A stretch of 47,126 nucleotides of DNA, from contig JBBIMP010000039.1 in NCBI GenBank assembly GCA_037444305.1, forward strand, positions 1 through 47,126, in the 5' to 3' direction. This DNA is from JBBIMP01 sp037444305 (GTDB taxonomy: Bacteria; Acidobacteriota; UBA6911). The position numbers and the translations under genes are program-made. The stretch's first letter is position 1, and every line of letters begins with the position of its first letter. Below the pieces are notes generated by a model. It was not told the origin of the DNA, did not search any database, and worked only from the letters and a program-made list of their open reading frames with translations. Of the stretch, positions 1 to 7,586 are shown one piece after another.

Positions 1-195
1 AAATTCTATGGGCGGGGCCTGCCGCCCCCGGTCTCCGACCGGTCCGTTAAGCTCCTGACTGCGAGATTCTCTCACAACCCTCAGCGGGAGGGAAGAACGA
101 AGCCGGATAACTCCACATGATATATTTAAGCCAAATCACTCACGAAGCCAAATTCTGCCTTGCGGCCGGCCTTTGCCAATAAGGCACGCCATTTG

Positions 196-227
196 TTGTT
201 TGTTTGGGAAATTGTTTGTTTGGGAAA
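196..227. repeat. 16-bp perfect tandem duplication
   Basis: The unit ttgtttgtttgggaaa occurs twice head to tail (196-211 and 212-227), just upstream of the ribosome binding site of the alcohol dehydrogenase stub. The flanking bases 1-195 hold no gene I can support; a 39-codon open frame runs off the left edge and ends at 120, but it resembles nothing I recognise. The duplication is probably a slippage product in the 5' leader. Confidence 0.75.
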
Positions 228-238
228 AGGAGGGAAAG

Positions 239-358
239 GTGACGATTCACGCACACGCAGCCCCGGCAGCGGAGCAGGCGCTCGAGCCCTTGGATTACGA
301 GCCGGGAAAGCTCGGCCCGCTCGAGGTCGAGATCAAGATCACGCATTCATCTCAGTAA
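239..358 (+). pseudogene. N-terminal stub of a zinc alcohol dehydrogenase (YahK/CAD type)
   Basis: A GTG start behind an AAGGAGGG-type ribosome binding site opens a 39-codon frame. Its residues up to VEIKITH match the N-terminus of NAD(P)-dependent alcohol dehydrogenases of the YahK/cinnamyl alcohol dehydrogenase type, where the sequence normally continues into the catalytic zinc motif CGICHSD. Here it ends SSQ-stop straight after ITH, so both zinc sites and the whole Rossmann domain are missing. The stub abuts the stop codon of the convergent peptidase gene, which suggests that a deletion removed the rest of adh and whatever separated the two genes. The start and ribosome binding site are intact, so a short peptide may still be made. 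Identity rests on family pattern recognition of about 36 residues. Confidence 0.6.
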
Positions 359-1506
359 TTGACGACGAACCGGTCGTTGCGGATCAGGGGGTAGCCGGTG
401 CCGTCCGGCATCCTGAGGTCCACCCGTCGGACCTCAACCAGGGGCTGCATCGAGCGTAGATAAACCCTGTCGATGTGTACGACCTCCTCCGGTTTGGAGA
501 ACTGGGCGGCGCCGACCTGTCCGCCGAAGTGATCGCTTCGCCCGAAGGCTATGTGCAGCCCCAGCTTCTCGTCCAGGAGGAGACTGCCGCAGGGCTCGAC
601 GCCGAAGTCGGCGAGGACCCCCAGGCCGAGTTCCGCGATGTTGCCGTAGGCAGGCTCGCGCGACAGATGGTCAGCTTCGCGGGCCGCGGCCCGGTTTTCC
701 CCCATCACCTCAACAGCGCGGTTGCCTTCTATCCGGTAGACGACGACCTCGCCGGAGAACTCCACCGGAAGCATCCCGTCAGACGCACTGGGGTCGTTCT
801 GCCGTTCACCCTCGTAGGGGACGATGTAGGTCTCTCCTGAGGGAAGATTTCCGGCCGTGCCCGGCTGGTGCAGAAGCCCGCTCGATGCGTGAGCGGCGCG
901 GTGGCGCAGATCCAGACGCAAGCCATGTTCCCTGCCGTCGGGAGTGGCGAACACCAGTTCCGCAGCCACGGCCTCGTCCAGCAGATTTTTCAGGAGAAGC
1001 ACCCGCCGGTCAATTTCGAGATAGTCAAGTCGCAGGGATGGAATCATGGCCTGGGAAAAGCCCGGCATTGTCGCGGCGCGAAATCCGAACTCCCTGGCCG
1101 CCAGCTTCAGCGGCGCGGTGGCCGAAAACTGCGTGACAGCCATGAGGATTCCATGGGAGCGGAATATATCCGCGAAGGGCAGCAGGCCGCCCGGGTCCAG
1201 GTCGTCGGCCGAATCCGCAAGGTGCACGGGATCTTGCGGCCAGGCGCCCAGGGGAAGGTCGGCGTTGTTCATCCCGGCATTGCGGTACGCATAGAAATGG
1301 ACCTCGAAGCCGATGCGTTCCTTCATCGGGGCCAGGGCTGCCGCCCACTCGGCCGCCATCCTGCGCCGCTCGCGCCAGGGCGCGGAATCCTTGGTCCGGC
1401 GGTCGGGGAGATCGACCAGGATGGCCAGTGCCCGGTCCTCGGGCCGGGGCCGAAAAACGCGCTCGATCAAAGCGGCGAGCTCTTCGCCGTTCATGTTCGC
1501 CTGCAT
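352..1506 (-). CDS. M29-like (aminopeptidase T-type) metallopeptidase
   Basis: This 384-residue protein resembles family M29 metal-dependent aminopeptidases (AmpS/aminopeptidase T), cytoplasmic enzymes that remove N-terminal residues from peptides. The C-terminal half carries the ligand-bearing pattern of the family: GETYIVPYEGE, GNIAELGLGV, LGLHIAFGRSDHFGG and HIDRVY supply the expected Glu, Glu, His and His-x-Asp positions in order. The N-terminal 190 residues are less typical. The start is ATG after GAGGAGG. It is the last gene of a minus-strand run and its stop overlaps the alcohol dehydrogenase stub. Activity and substrate are inferred. A more remote M29 homologue without peptidase activity is possible. 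Confidence 0.65.
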   Translation of the reverse strand: MQANMNGEELAALIERVFRPRPEDRALAILVDLPDRRTKDSAPWRERRRMAAEWAAALAPMKERIGFEVHFYAYRNAGMNNADLPLGAWPQDPVHLADSADDLDPGGLLPFADIFRSHGILMAVTQFSATAPLKLAAREFGFRAATMPGFSQAMIPSLRLDYLEIDRRVLLLKNLLDEAVAAELVFATPDGREHGLRLDLRHRAAHASSGLLHQPGTAGNLPSGETYIVPYEGERQNDPSASDGMLPVEFSGEVVVYRIEGNRAVEVMGENRAAAREADHLSREPAYGNIAELGLGVLADFGVEPCGSLLLDEKLGLHIAFGRSDHFGGQVGAAQFSKPEEVVHIDRVYLRSMQPLVEVRRVDLRMPDGTGYPLIRNDRFVVNY

Positions 1507-1581
1507 GTCTGTCCTCCTCTTCGTCTCGGATAGGGGTGCAACCGGCCCTCCGGGTGCGCGACTCGCCCGGCCGCCGGCGGT

Positions 1582-2047
1582 TTATTGCTTGGATTCCGGC
1601 TCCTTCGGCTTCAGTGACAGGGCTTGCCCCATTGTCGCGTACCAGCGTCGCATCTCCTCCGGCGCGGCGCCGTTTTCCGACACGGGGGCCTCGGCGGAAT
1701 ACCCGAAGAGATCCGACGAAGACGAGCACGAACAGGCCCATCGCCGCTATGTCGCCGATCGCACCGTAGAGTATCGCCATTTCGGCCACGTCCCGCGAGG
1801 AGACGAGCAGGACGTCGCCCACGAGCATCTGCTTCAGCTCCTCCCCGCCGGTGGCCGACTTGGAGAGCATCAGGATGGCCCCGGCCGAGGCGGCGGCACA
1901 GATGATCCCGATGAAGGCCTCCTGCGGGACCTTGAAAATGACGCGGCGCTCGATGACGTGGATGCCCGGGTAGACGTGGTTGATCGACAGGACAAGACAG
2001 GCGAGAAACGGGAGGATCATCCACTCCAGCTGCAATAGCTCGGGCAT
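1582..2047 (-). pseudogene. Decayed metal ABC transporter permease (ABC-3/ZnuB type)
   Basis: The frame starting at 2047 reads a membrane protein whose segments match ABC-3 family zinc/manganese permeases of Acidobacteriota type, but with pieces missing. The first transmembrane segment ends ERRVIF and jumps directly to VPQEAFIGI, dropping the stretch of roughly 50 residues that normally lies between. The next segment (ILMLSKSATGGEELKQMLVGD) is well conserved. After the motif AILYGAIGD only one more hydrophobic segment follows. The frame then has no stop and would run into the peptidase gene, whereas the neighbouring frame gives a plausible hydrophilic tail (YSAEAPVSENGAAPEEMRRW) ending at TAA 1582. 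Internal deletions plus a frameshift near 1725 explain this. No cognate ATPase or binding protein lies nearby. Confidence 0.6.
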
Positions 2048-2065
2048 TTTTGCCTCCTCGGGCTT

Positions 2066-2224
2066 TCAGGGTCGAGCGCCGCCGTTCCCCGCTCTGCCGG
2101 GCGCGGAGGCCTGAGCCCCGGCAATCTTGTCGATCAGATAGTCGATCAGCTCGAAAGATGACCTCCCTTCATTAAACCATCGAATTGCGCGCGCTGCGGT
2201 GACTGTCCGCCTTGGCCTACTCAT
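2066..2224 (-). CDS. Possible 52-residue small protein overlapping the zincin stop
   Basis: An ATG at 2224 lies within the last codons of the zincin gene (stop 2217-2219) and opens a 52-codon frame ending at TGA 2066. The product contains IRWFNEGRSSFELIDYLIDK, which looks amphipathic and protein-like, followed by a low-complexity Ala/Gly tail. Start/stop overlap would allow translational coupling. I do not recognise the family. It could equally be the tail of a gene lost by deletion, as seen elsewhere in this window. There is no independent ribosome binding site. Confidence 0.3.
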   Translation of the reverse strand: MSRPRRTVTAARAIRWFNEGRSSFELIDYLIDKIAGAQASAPGRAGNGGARP

Positions 2225-2585
2225 AGCCATACTTCGCCAAGGTGTCTTCGTCGAAGCCCATGAAATGGGCGATCTCGTGCACCAGCGTGATCTCGATCTC
2301 GCGCGACAGGTCCTGCGGGTCGGGAAAGTCCTCCTCCAGCGGTTTCCGGTAGAGGTGAATCACCGCAGGCGGATCTCCCCAGTCGTCAATGCTGCGCTCC
2401 GTGATCGGCCGTCCCGAAAAGAGGCCGTACAGGATGGCGTCGCGGTCCCCGGTCACCTCCTCCATCAGGTCAGGGTCGGGCCAGGCGTCGACAATGATTT
2501 CCACGTTGTTCATCGCCTCACGGAATACCTGCGGGATGCGCTCCAGGGCCTGGTCCACCAGGGCGTAAAAGTCGGGTCTTTTCAT
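2217..2585 (-). CDS. Zincin-like metallopeptidase family protein (PF06262 type)
   Basis: This 122-residue protein has the minimal zincin signature HEIAHFMGFDED near the C-terminus: two histidines and the glutamate of HExxH, with a downstream acidic residue as third ligand. Length and motif placement fit the small possibly-metallopeptidase family common in Actinobacteria and Acidobacteria. Members are cytosolic with poorly known substrates. The rest is acidic and helical (EIIVDAWPDPDLMEEV). It lies 18 bp downstream of the pterin dehydratase gene in the same minus-strand run, so it is probably co-transcribed. No strong Shine-Dalgarno is visible before ATG 2585. Confidence 0.8.
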   Translation of the reverse strand: MKRPDFYALVDQALERIPQVFREAMNNVEIIVDAWPDPDLMEEVTGDRDAILYGLFSGRPITERSIDDWGDPPAVIHLYRKPLEEDFPDPQDLSREIEITLVHEIAHFMGFDEDTLAKYGYE

Positions 2586-2603
2586 GGGCGGGCCGGAAAC
2601 AGG

Positions 2604-2960
2604 TCAGGCTGGATTCGATGTGCCGGCAAAAACCTCATCGGTCTTGGCGGCCATGACGAAGTCGTTGCGGTGCAAGCCCGCGATCTTGTGGGTCCACCAC
2701 TCCACTTTCACGCGCCCCCACTCGGTGAGAATTGCCGGGTGGTGACCTTCCTGCTCCGCGAGTTCTCCGACCCGCAGCGTGAAGGAGAGCGCCTGCGCAA
2801 AGTCCGGAAAAGAAAACGATCGCTCGAGGCGAAGAATGCCTCCATGTTCCACAATCCGCCAGTCGGGGACCAGCGGCTGCAATTCCTTCATTTCAGCCTC
2901 GGTGACCGTCGGCGCGCCGATCCTGCAGGCTTCGCACTTTTCTCCGCTCAATCGGTTCAT
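2604..2960 (-). CDS. phhB: Pterin-4a-carbinolamine dehydratase
   Basis: This 118-residue protein catalyses dehydration of 4a-hydroxytetrahydropterin, the recycling step for tetrahydrobiopterin-type cofactors; in bacteria some members also act in molybdopterin or folate-related metabolism. The family signature is complete: EGHHPAI with the catalytic histidines, the Trp pair of WWTHKIAGLHRNDF and the conserved N-terminal CEAC segment. Its ATG overlaps the TGA of the upstream hydrolase (ATGA), a sign of translational coupling. No aromatic amino acid hydroxylase lies in the window, so the pterin substrate here is unknown. Confidence 0.92.
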   Translation of the reverse strand: MNRLSGEKCEACRIGAPTVTEAEMKELQPLVPDWRIVEHGGILRLERSFSFPDFAQALSFTLRVGELAEQEGHHPAILTEWGRVKVEWWTHKIAGLHRNDFVMAAKTDEVFAGTSNPA

Positions 2961-3772
2961 GGATCCTCCTCGTTTCGCGTCGTGTCCGGCATCTGAATCT
3001 TACCGTTTCCTTCATAGTCTGCAAGCTGGAAGCCCGGTGTGAGCAACAGCGCGTGACCGGCCCGCGGAAATTCGTGAACCGTTGCCTTCGGAATGAGGGC
3101 CGCCATCACCCGGGCCGCCCGGGATGAGGGCACAATCCTGTCGCGGCCGGAGGTGAAGATGACGGTCGGCACACGGATTTCCGGCAGCCGCTTTCGGAGA
3201 TCCAGATCCCTGACCAACTCGAGGCGACGGCGGTAGGCCGCGCGGTTCACCTGGGTGATGATTCGTCCGTATTCCGCTCTGTCCTCGGCGGGAATGCCCT
3301 CCCTGCGGAGTATTCCATCCACGACCCGGTCCTTGAGCGCCCGGAACACGCTGTGCCTCAATAGCGGTTCGACGAGGATTCCCAGGCGGATGCGGATCCG
3401 GCCCGGATAGCGGGCAAAGGTATTGACGAGCAGCAGCCGCCGCACCTTGTCGGGATGCGCGAGGGCGTAGTGCAGGGCGACGGTTCCGCCGAACGACTCG
3501 CCGACCACCGTCACGGATCCCGGGGGCTCGTCGGCGGTGACCTCGCTCAGCTCCGCCACCAGGTCGGCATAGTCGAAGCCGGCGCGTTCGCGAAAGCGGA
3601 AGGGGAGCGCGCGGAAGTGCCGGGCGAGGGATTGGAGCTGGCGATAATAGAGCAGGCCCGTACCGTCGAGGCCGGGAATCAAGAGTGCGAGTGATTTCTG
3701 CGTTTCGCTCATTGGCATCGAACGACCGTCGGGAACTGAGGCTGCCTGGGTGCCGGTGGCGGCGCGGTCCAT
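2957..3772 (-). CDS. Alpha/beta-hydrolase fold protein
   Basis: This 271-residue protein has the alpha/beta-hydrolase catalytic set: oxyanion segment LIPGLDGTG, nucleophile elbow GESFGG, acid in SGRDRIVPS and histidine in RAGHALLL. The order and spacing are those of small esterases and lipases. The true start is uncertain: ATG at 3772 adds 18 residues of low conservation, and ATG 3718 or 3712 (MSETQKSLALLIPG) places the fold start more naturally. It lacks a signal peptide, so it probably acts in the cytoplasm. It is the first gene of the minus-strand run ending at the M29-like peptidase and is coupled to the pterin dehydratase gene by an ATGA overlap. Substrate unknown. Confidence 0.85.
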   Translation of the reverse strand: MDRAATGTQAASVPDGRSMPMSETQKSLALLIPGLDGTGLLYYRQLQSLARHFRALPFRFRERAGFDYADLVAELSEVTADEPPGSVTVVGESFGGTVALHYALAHPDKVRRLLLVNTFARYPGRIRIRLGILVEPLLRHSVFRALKDRVVDGILRREGIPAEDRAEYGRIITQVNRAAYRRRLELVRDLDLRKRLPEIRVPTVIFTSGRDRIVPSSRAARVMAALIPKATVHEFPRAGHALLLTPGFQLADYEGNGKIQMPDTTRNEEDP

Positions 3773-3952
3773 TTTCGCAGCAAGATGGACATCGATCCAG
3801 CCTTCCGTGCGGGATTTCCAGCAACGGTCGACCTTTTTGCTTGCCTTGCGCCGTCGTTCGACGATAGAAGGATTGCTTCGGGACGGTCCGCCGTGCGGGG
3901 ACCCGATCGGTTTGCGGGGAAGGCAAAAATCTCTGAAGACTGAGGAAAAAAG

Positions 3953-5473
3953 ATGACCAAAGACAAATCCCGTGGTTTCGTCCAGCGCGCGCTGGATGTC
4001 GTGGAACGGGTCGGCAACAAGCTGCCGCAGCCCGTTACCCTGTTTCTGATTCTCATTGCAATCGTGCTCGCCGCTTCGTGGATTGCCTCAGCGCTAAACG
4101 TCAGCGCCGTGCACCCCGGAACCGGAAACACGGTCGCGGCCGTCAACCTCCTCAACGGGGAGGGGCTCCAGCGGATCTTCACCCAGATGGTCAAGGTGTT
4201 CACCGATTTTCCGCCGCTGGGGCTGGTGCTGGTGGTGATGCTGGGGATCGGCGTGGCCGAGCGGACCGGTCTCATCGGGGCCGCGCTGAAGGCGTTTGTC
4301 GCGAGCATGCCGCGGCCGCTCGTGACCTTCTCGATCGTCACCGCGGGGATGCTGTCGAGCCTGGCCGCGGATGCGGGCTACGTGGTCCTGGTGCCGCTGG
4401 GGGCCGTCATCTTCTACGGCATGGGCCGCCACCCAATCGCGGGCCTGGCCGCCGCCTTCGCCGGGGTCTCGGGAGGTTTCGGCGCCAATCTGTTCCTCAC
4501 CTCGCTCGATCCGCTCCTGGCGGGATTCACGCAGCCGGCCGCCCGCCTGATCGATCCCGAGTATGTCGTCGATCCGACGGCGAACTGGTATTTTATGGCG
4601 GCCTCGGTGCCGATCCTCGGGCTGGTGGGGCTGTTCGTGACGGAGAAAATCCTCGAGCCGCGGCTCGGCCCGTACAAGAGCGACGTCGACTTTTCCGCGG
4701 AGAACAAGGCGCTCACCCCGATCGAGAAGAAGGGGCTTTGGGCGGCGGGCCTCGTAGTCCTGGTGTGCGCGGCGGTCATCGGATTCATGTTCATTCCGTC
4801 GGACGGCATCCTGCGCGACGCGAGCGGCAGGTTGAATCCGTTCTACGTGAGCATCGTGCCGCTGATGCTGTTCGTGTTCTTCCTCTCGGGCCTGGCCTAC
4901 GGCTTGGTGACGAAGACCATCCGCAGCGACAAGGACGCCGCCAAAATGACCGCGGAATCGATGGCCAGCATGGGCGGTTACATCGTCCTGGCCTTCGCGG
5001 CGGCGCAGTTCGTGGCCTACTTCAACTGGTCCAACCTGGGGGTGATCTTCGCCATCAGCGGCGCCGACACGCTGAAGTCGATCGGTTTCACCGGCATCCC
5101 CCTGATCGTGGCGTTCGTCCTGGTGGCGTCTTTCATCAACATCATCATCGGCAGCGCATCGGCCAAGTGGGCGATCATGGCGCCCATCTTCGTGCCGATG
5201 CTCATGCTGATGGGGTACTCGCCCGAGCTGACGCAGGCGGCCTACCGCATCGGGGATTCCTACACGAACATCCTCACCCCGCTGCTGCCGTATTTTCCGC
5301 TGATCATAGTCTTCGCGCAGAAGTACCAGAAGGACATCGGCATCGGCACCATCATCTCGGTGATGCTTCCTTTCGCGATCGCATTCGCGCTCGTGCGCAT
5401 CCTGATGCTCATCCTGTGGATGGTGTTCAACCTGCCGCTCGGGCCGGAAGTGCCGATGCACTACGCTCCGTAG
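3953..5473 (+). CDS. abgT: AbgT family transporter
   Basis: This 506-residue polytopic inner-membrane protein belongs to the AbgT family. E. coli AbgT imports p-aminobenzoyl-glutamate; MtrF-type members export sulfonamides by proton antiport. The sequence shows many hydrophobic segments, the N-terminal QPVTLFLILIAIVL helix and the family motifs ADAGYVVLVPLGA, GVSGGFGANLF and IIIGSASAKWAIMAPIFVP. It begins with an ATG after GAGGAAAA and stands alone on the plus strand, diverging from the hydrolase operon. A short hairpin follows the stop. The pterin dehydratase nearby makes folate-related cargo tempting, but that link is only suggestive. Confidence 0.93.
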   Translation: MTKDKSRGFVQRALDVVERVGNKLPQPVTLFLILIAIVLAASWIASALNVSAVHPGTGNTVAAVNLLNGEGLQRIFTQMVKVFTDFPPLGLVLVVMLGIGVAERTGLIGAALKAFVASMPRPLVTFSIVTAGMLSSLAADAGYVVLVPLGAVIFYGMGRHPIAGLAAAFAGVSGGFGANLFLTSLDPLLAGFTQPAARLIDPEYVVDPTANWYFMAASVPILGLVGLFVTEKILEPRLGPYKSDVDFSAENKALTPIEKKGLWAAGLVVLVCAAVIGFMFIPSDGILRDASGRLNPFYVSIVPLMLFVFFLSGLAYGLVTKTIRSDKDAAKMTAESMASMGGYIVLAFAAAQFVAYFNWSNLGVIFAISGADTLKSIGFTGIPLIVAFVLVASFINIIIGSASAKWAIMAPIFVPMLMLMGYSPELTQAAYRIGDSYTNILTPLLPYFPLIIVFAQKYQKDIGIGTIISVMLPFAIAFALVRILMLILWMVFNLPLGPEVPMHYAP

Positions 5474-5476
5474 GAG

Positions 5477-5498
5477 GGGGACAGGCTACCCTGTCCCC
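5477..5498 (+). terminator. Hairpin after abgT
   Basis: A perfect 9-bp inverted repeat, ggggacagg / cctgtcccc, with a ctac loop begins 4 bases after the abgT stop. The T tract behind it is weak, so it may be an inefficient terminator or an mRNA 3'-end stabiliser. Confidence 0.6.
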
Positions 5499-5527
5499 GT
5501 TGGGTTATATCGCCCAGAAGGGATGAA

Positions 5528-6796
5528 ATGGGGAATCCTGAACTAGCAGGCAGCCATGTCGCCGGCGGCGGCGTGGGACCGGTGCGGCCGCGAGACCGGA
5601 TCGCAGCGCTGGACATCCTGAGGGGTTTTGCCCTTCTCGGGATTCTCGTCATTAACATCCAGAACTTTGCGATGATCCTGGCGGCGTACCGCAACCCGAC
5701 CGCCTTCGGCGACCTGACGGGAGCCAACTACTGGGTCTGGTTCCTGAGCCACGTCCTGGCCGACCAGAAGTTCATGACCATCTTCTCCATGCTTTTCGGA
5801 GCGGGGATCGTCCTGATGGCGGAGAAGGCGGAGGCCGCGGGGGGCAGGGCTGCGGCCATCCACTACCGGCGGATGGGCGCGCTGGCCGTCTTCGGCTTGC
5901 TCCACGCTTATTTTCTCTGGTATGGGGACATTCTCTTTTTCTATGCAATCTGCGGCTCCATCGCGTTCCTGTTCCGCAGGCGCCGACCGCGGTTTCTGAT
6001 CCTGCTCGGGATCGTGGTGCTCGGCATCGGTTCCCTCCTTTCGCTCGCGGGCGGTCTCTCGATGCCGAAGTGGCCGGAATCGCAGATGGAGGAGGCCGCG
6101 CGGGACTTCAAGCCGCCCGCGGACACCGTAAGGGCGGAGGTGGACGCCTACCGCGGAGGCTGGCTGAAACAGATGGAGCACAGGGTGCCCACGGTGGTCC
6201 AATTCCACACAACGATCTTCCTTTTCTGGGGTCTGTGGCGGGCCACGGGACTGATGTTGGCCGGGATGGGGTTGTTCCGCCTGGGAGTCTTCAGCGCCGA
6301 GCGGCCGGCGAGGCTCTATTGGTCGCTCCTGGCAATCGCGGCAGCCATCGGCATTCCGCTGGTCGTCCATGGAATCGGGATGAACGAGAGCGCGGGCTGG
6401 GACGTCCGTTATTCCTTCTTCCATGGACAGCAGTACAACTACTGGGCCAGCATGCTCGTCAGCATGGGCTGGGTAGGCATTGCGATGCTTGCCTGCCGCA
6501 GTCCGCGATGGAAACGGGCGAAGAACGCGCTCGCGGCGGTGGGGCGGACCGCATTCTCGAATTACATACTGCAGACGGTGATCTGTACGCTGATATTTTA
6601 CGGCCACGGCCTGGGGCTGTTCGGAAGCGTGGAAAGAACCGGGCAGATTGCCATCGTCCTGGCCGTGTGGATTGTGCAGTTGGTTCTTTCGACGTGGTGG
6701 CTGGAGCGCTTTCGCTACGGACCGCTGGAATGGCTGTGGCGGTCGGTGACCTACATACAGCGCGTGCCGTTGCGCAAGCCGCAGGTTGTCGCCTAG
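5528..6796 (+). CDS. DUF418/YeiB-type membrane protein
   Basis: This 422-residue multi-pass membrane protein starts RIAALDILRGFALLGILVIN, the N-terminal signature of the YeiB/DUF418 family. The C-terminal DUF418 part is visible in ALAAVGRTAFSNYILQT and GPLEWLWRSVTY. Function is unsettled; members are predicted transport-related or acyltransferase-like membrane proteins. It follows abgT by 54 bases, separated by the hairpin. Its stop codon overlaps that of the convergent DUF2249 remnant (6793-6796), so no spacer remains between the two genes. Confidence 0.88.
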   Translation: MGNPELAGSHVAGGGVGPVRPRDRIAALDILRGFALLGILVINIQNFAMILAAYRNPTAFGDLTGANYWVWFLSHVLADQKFMTIFSMLFGAGIVLMAEKAEAAGGRAAAIHYRRMGALAVFGLLHAYFLWYGDILFFYAICGSIAFLFRRRRPRFLILLGIVVLGIGSLLSLAGGLSMPKWPESQMEEAARDFKPPADTVRAEVDAYRGGWLKQMEHRVPTVVQFHTTIFLFWGLWRATGLMLAGMGLFRLGVFSAERPARLYWSLLAIAAAIGIPLVVHGIGMNESAGWDVRYSFFHGQQYNYWASMLVSMGWVGIAMLACRSPRWKRAKNALAAVGRTAFSNYILQTVICTLIFYGHGLGLFGSVERTGQIAIVLAVWIVQLVLSTWWLERFRYGPLEWLWRSVTYIQRVPLRKPQVVA

Positions 6797-7188
6797 CCAG
6801 GGCGCGTGAAATAGGTGCGGAACAGGTCCGGGGCCTCCTGGCAAACCCATGTGAGGAATCCCTTTCCGGCCGCGATATCCAGCAGGGGCGCAGGCACAAA
6901 GGGTGTGACCACCTCATAGATGTCGCCCGGATTCAGCCGCTCGATCTCGCTCATGACGCGCCCCATGGGGTGAACGCCGGAGTCGAGCGGCGGGCGGATA
7001 TCCAGGCTGCCGGCGATCTTTCCCTCATCGAACCACCCGGGGGCGTCCTGCTGCACCGCGGCGTCGGCAGGCTCAACCACCACCGGGCCGGCTTCGATGC
7101 CGGAGGCTGCCCGCAGGGTGCGGATCAGCTCGGCGAGCGGCACATTGCCCGTCAACGCCACCTGGCGCAGGGTGGCCACCTTCGCCAC
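6793..7188 (-). pseudogene. DUF1858/DUF2249 protein lacking its N-terminus
   Basis: The readable part starts in the middle of a DUF1858-type domain: VAKVATLRQVALTGNV is its conserved second half. It continues through a linker into a DUF2249 domain (SLDIRPP, GDIYEVVTPFVPAPLL, KGFLTWV). Proteins with this pair are found near nitrogen-oxide and redox respiration genes. The N-terminal half of the DUF1858 domain is missing. The fragment is joined out of frame to the end of the DUF438 gene, overlapping it by 37 bases without any ribosome binding site. I read this as a deletion that fused two neighbouring genes of one operon. Translation from GTG 7188 by coupling cannot be excluded. Confidence 0.6.
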
Positions 7189-7586
7189 CGTTGGAGCTTT
7201 TCGAGCAGCTCGCCGGGCGCCCCGGCATCTTCTGCCGCGTGGGGGAACAGCTTCCGGAGCGACGCCAGTTCCCACTGCAGCGCCCTGTTTTCGCGCTTGA
7301 AGGTATCCACCGGGTGTCCGGCGGGAACGGTTTTGACGCCGGCCTGGCTGATGCTCCCGCGGAGCGCCTGCGAGTGGACGTCGCAGAGGCGGATCACCTC
7401 CTCGGACGGGAGTCCTTCCTCGATGAGTTCCTGCTCGACGGCCACTACCTCGTGATAGGGGATCTTGCCGAGCAGCTGCACCAGCTGCGGCCGGACGGCA
7501 TCCGGCGCCTCGCCTTCGTGCAGCTGCAGGATCATGTGCTTCAACAGGTCTTTTCTCTTCCGTGCTTCGTGAATGAGTTCGCTCAT
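7152..7586 (-). CDS. DUF438 domain protein, C-terminally truncated
   Basis: The first 125 or so residues are a typical DUF438 domain: IPYHEVVAVEQELIEEG, EEVIRLCDVHSQALRGSI and HPVDTFKREN are its hallmarks. In full-length relatives this is followed by a hemerythrin-like HHE domain and often a PAS domain, tied to nitric oxide or oxygen sensing. Here the homology stops at LLEKLQ, and the frame ends 12 residues later in an arginine/tryptophan-rich tail (RWRRWPPCARWR) that is out-of-frame reading of the DUF1858 segment. The start is ATG after AAGGAGG. The FNR/DNR-type promoter upstream fits an anaerobic or NO-responsive gene. The truncated product may be non-functional. Confidence 0.75.
   Translation of the reverse strand: MSELIHEARKRKDLLKHMILQLHEGEAPDAVRPQLVQLLGKIPYHEVVAVEQELIEEGLPSEEVIRLCDVHSQALRGSISQAGVKTVPAGHPVDTFKRENRALQWELASLRKLFPHAAEDAGAPGELLEKLQRWRRWPPCARWR

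Noticed and set aside
7150..7156. TGA at the end of the DUF438 frame as a second selenocysteine codon
   Set aside because: Unlike the peroxiredoxin, the frame beyond this TGA carries no DUF438 or DUF1858 homology; the preceding residues are already out-of-frame sequence.
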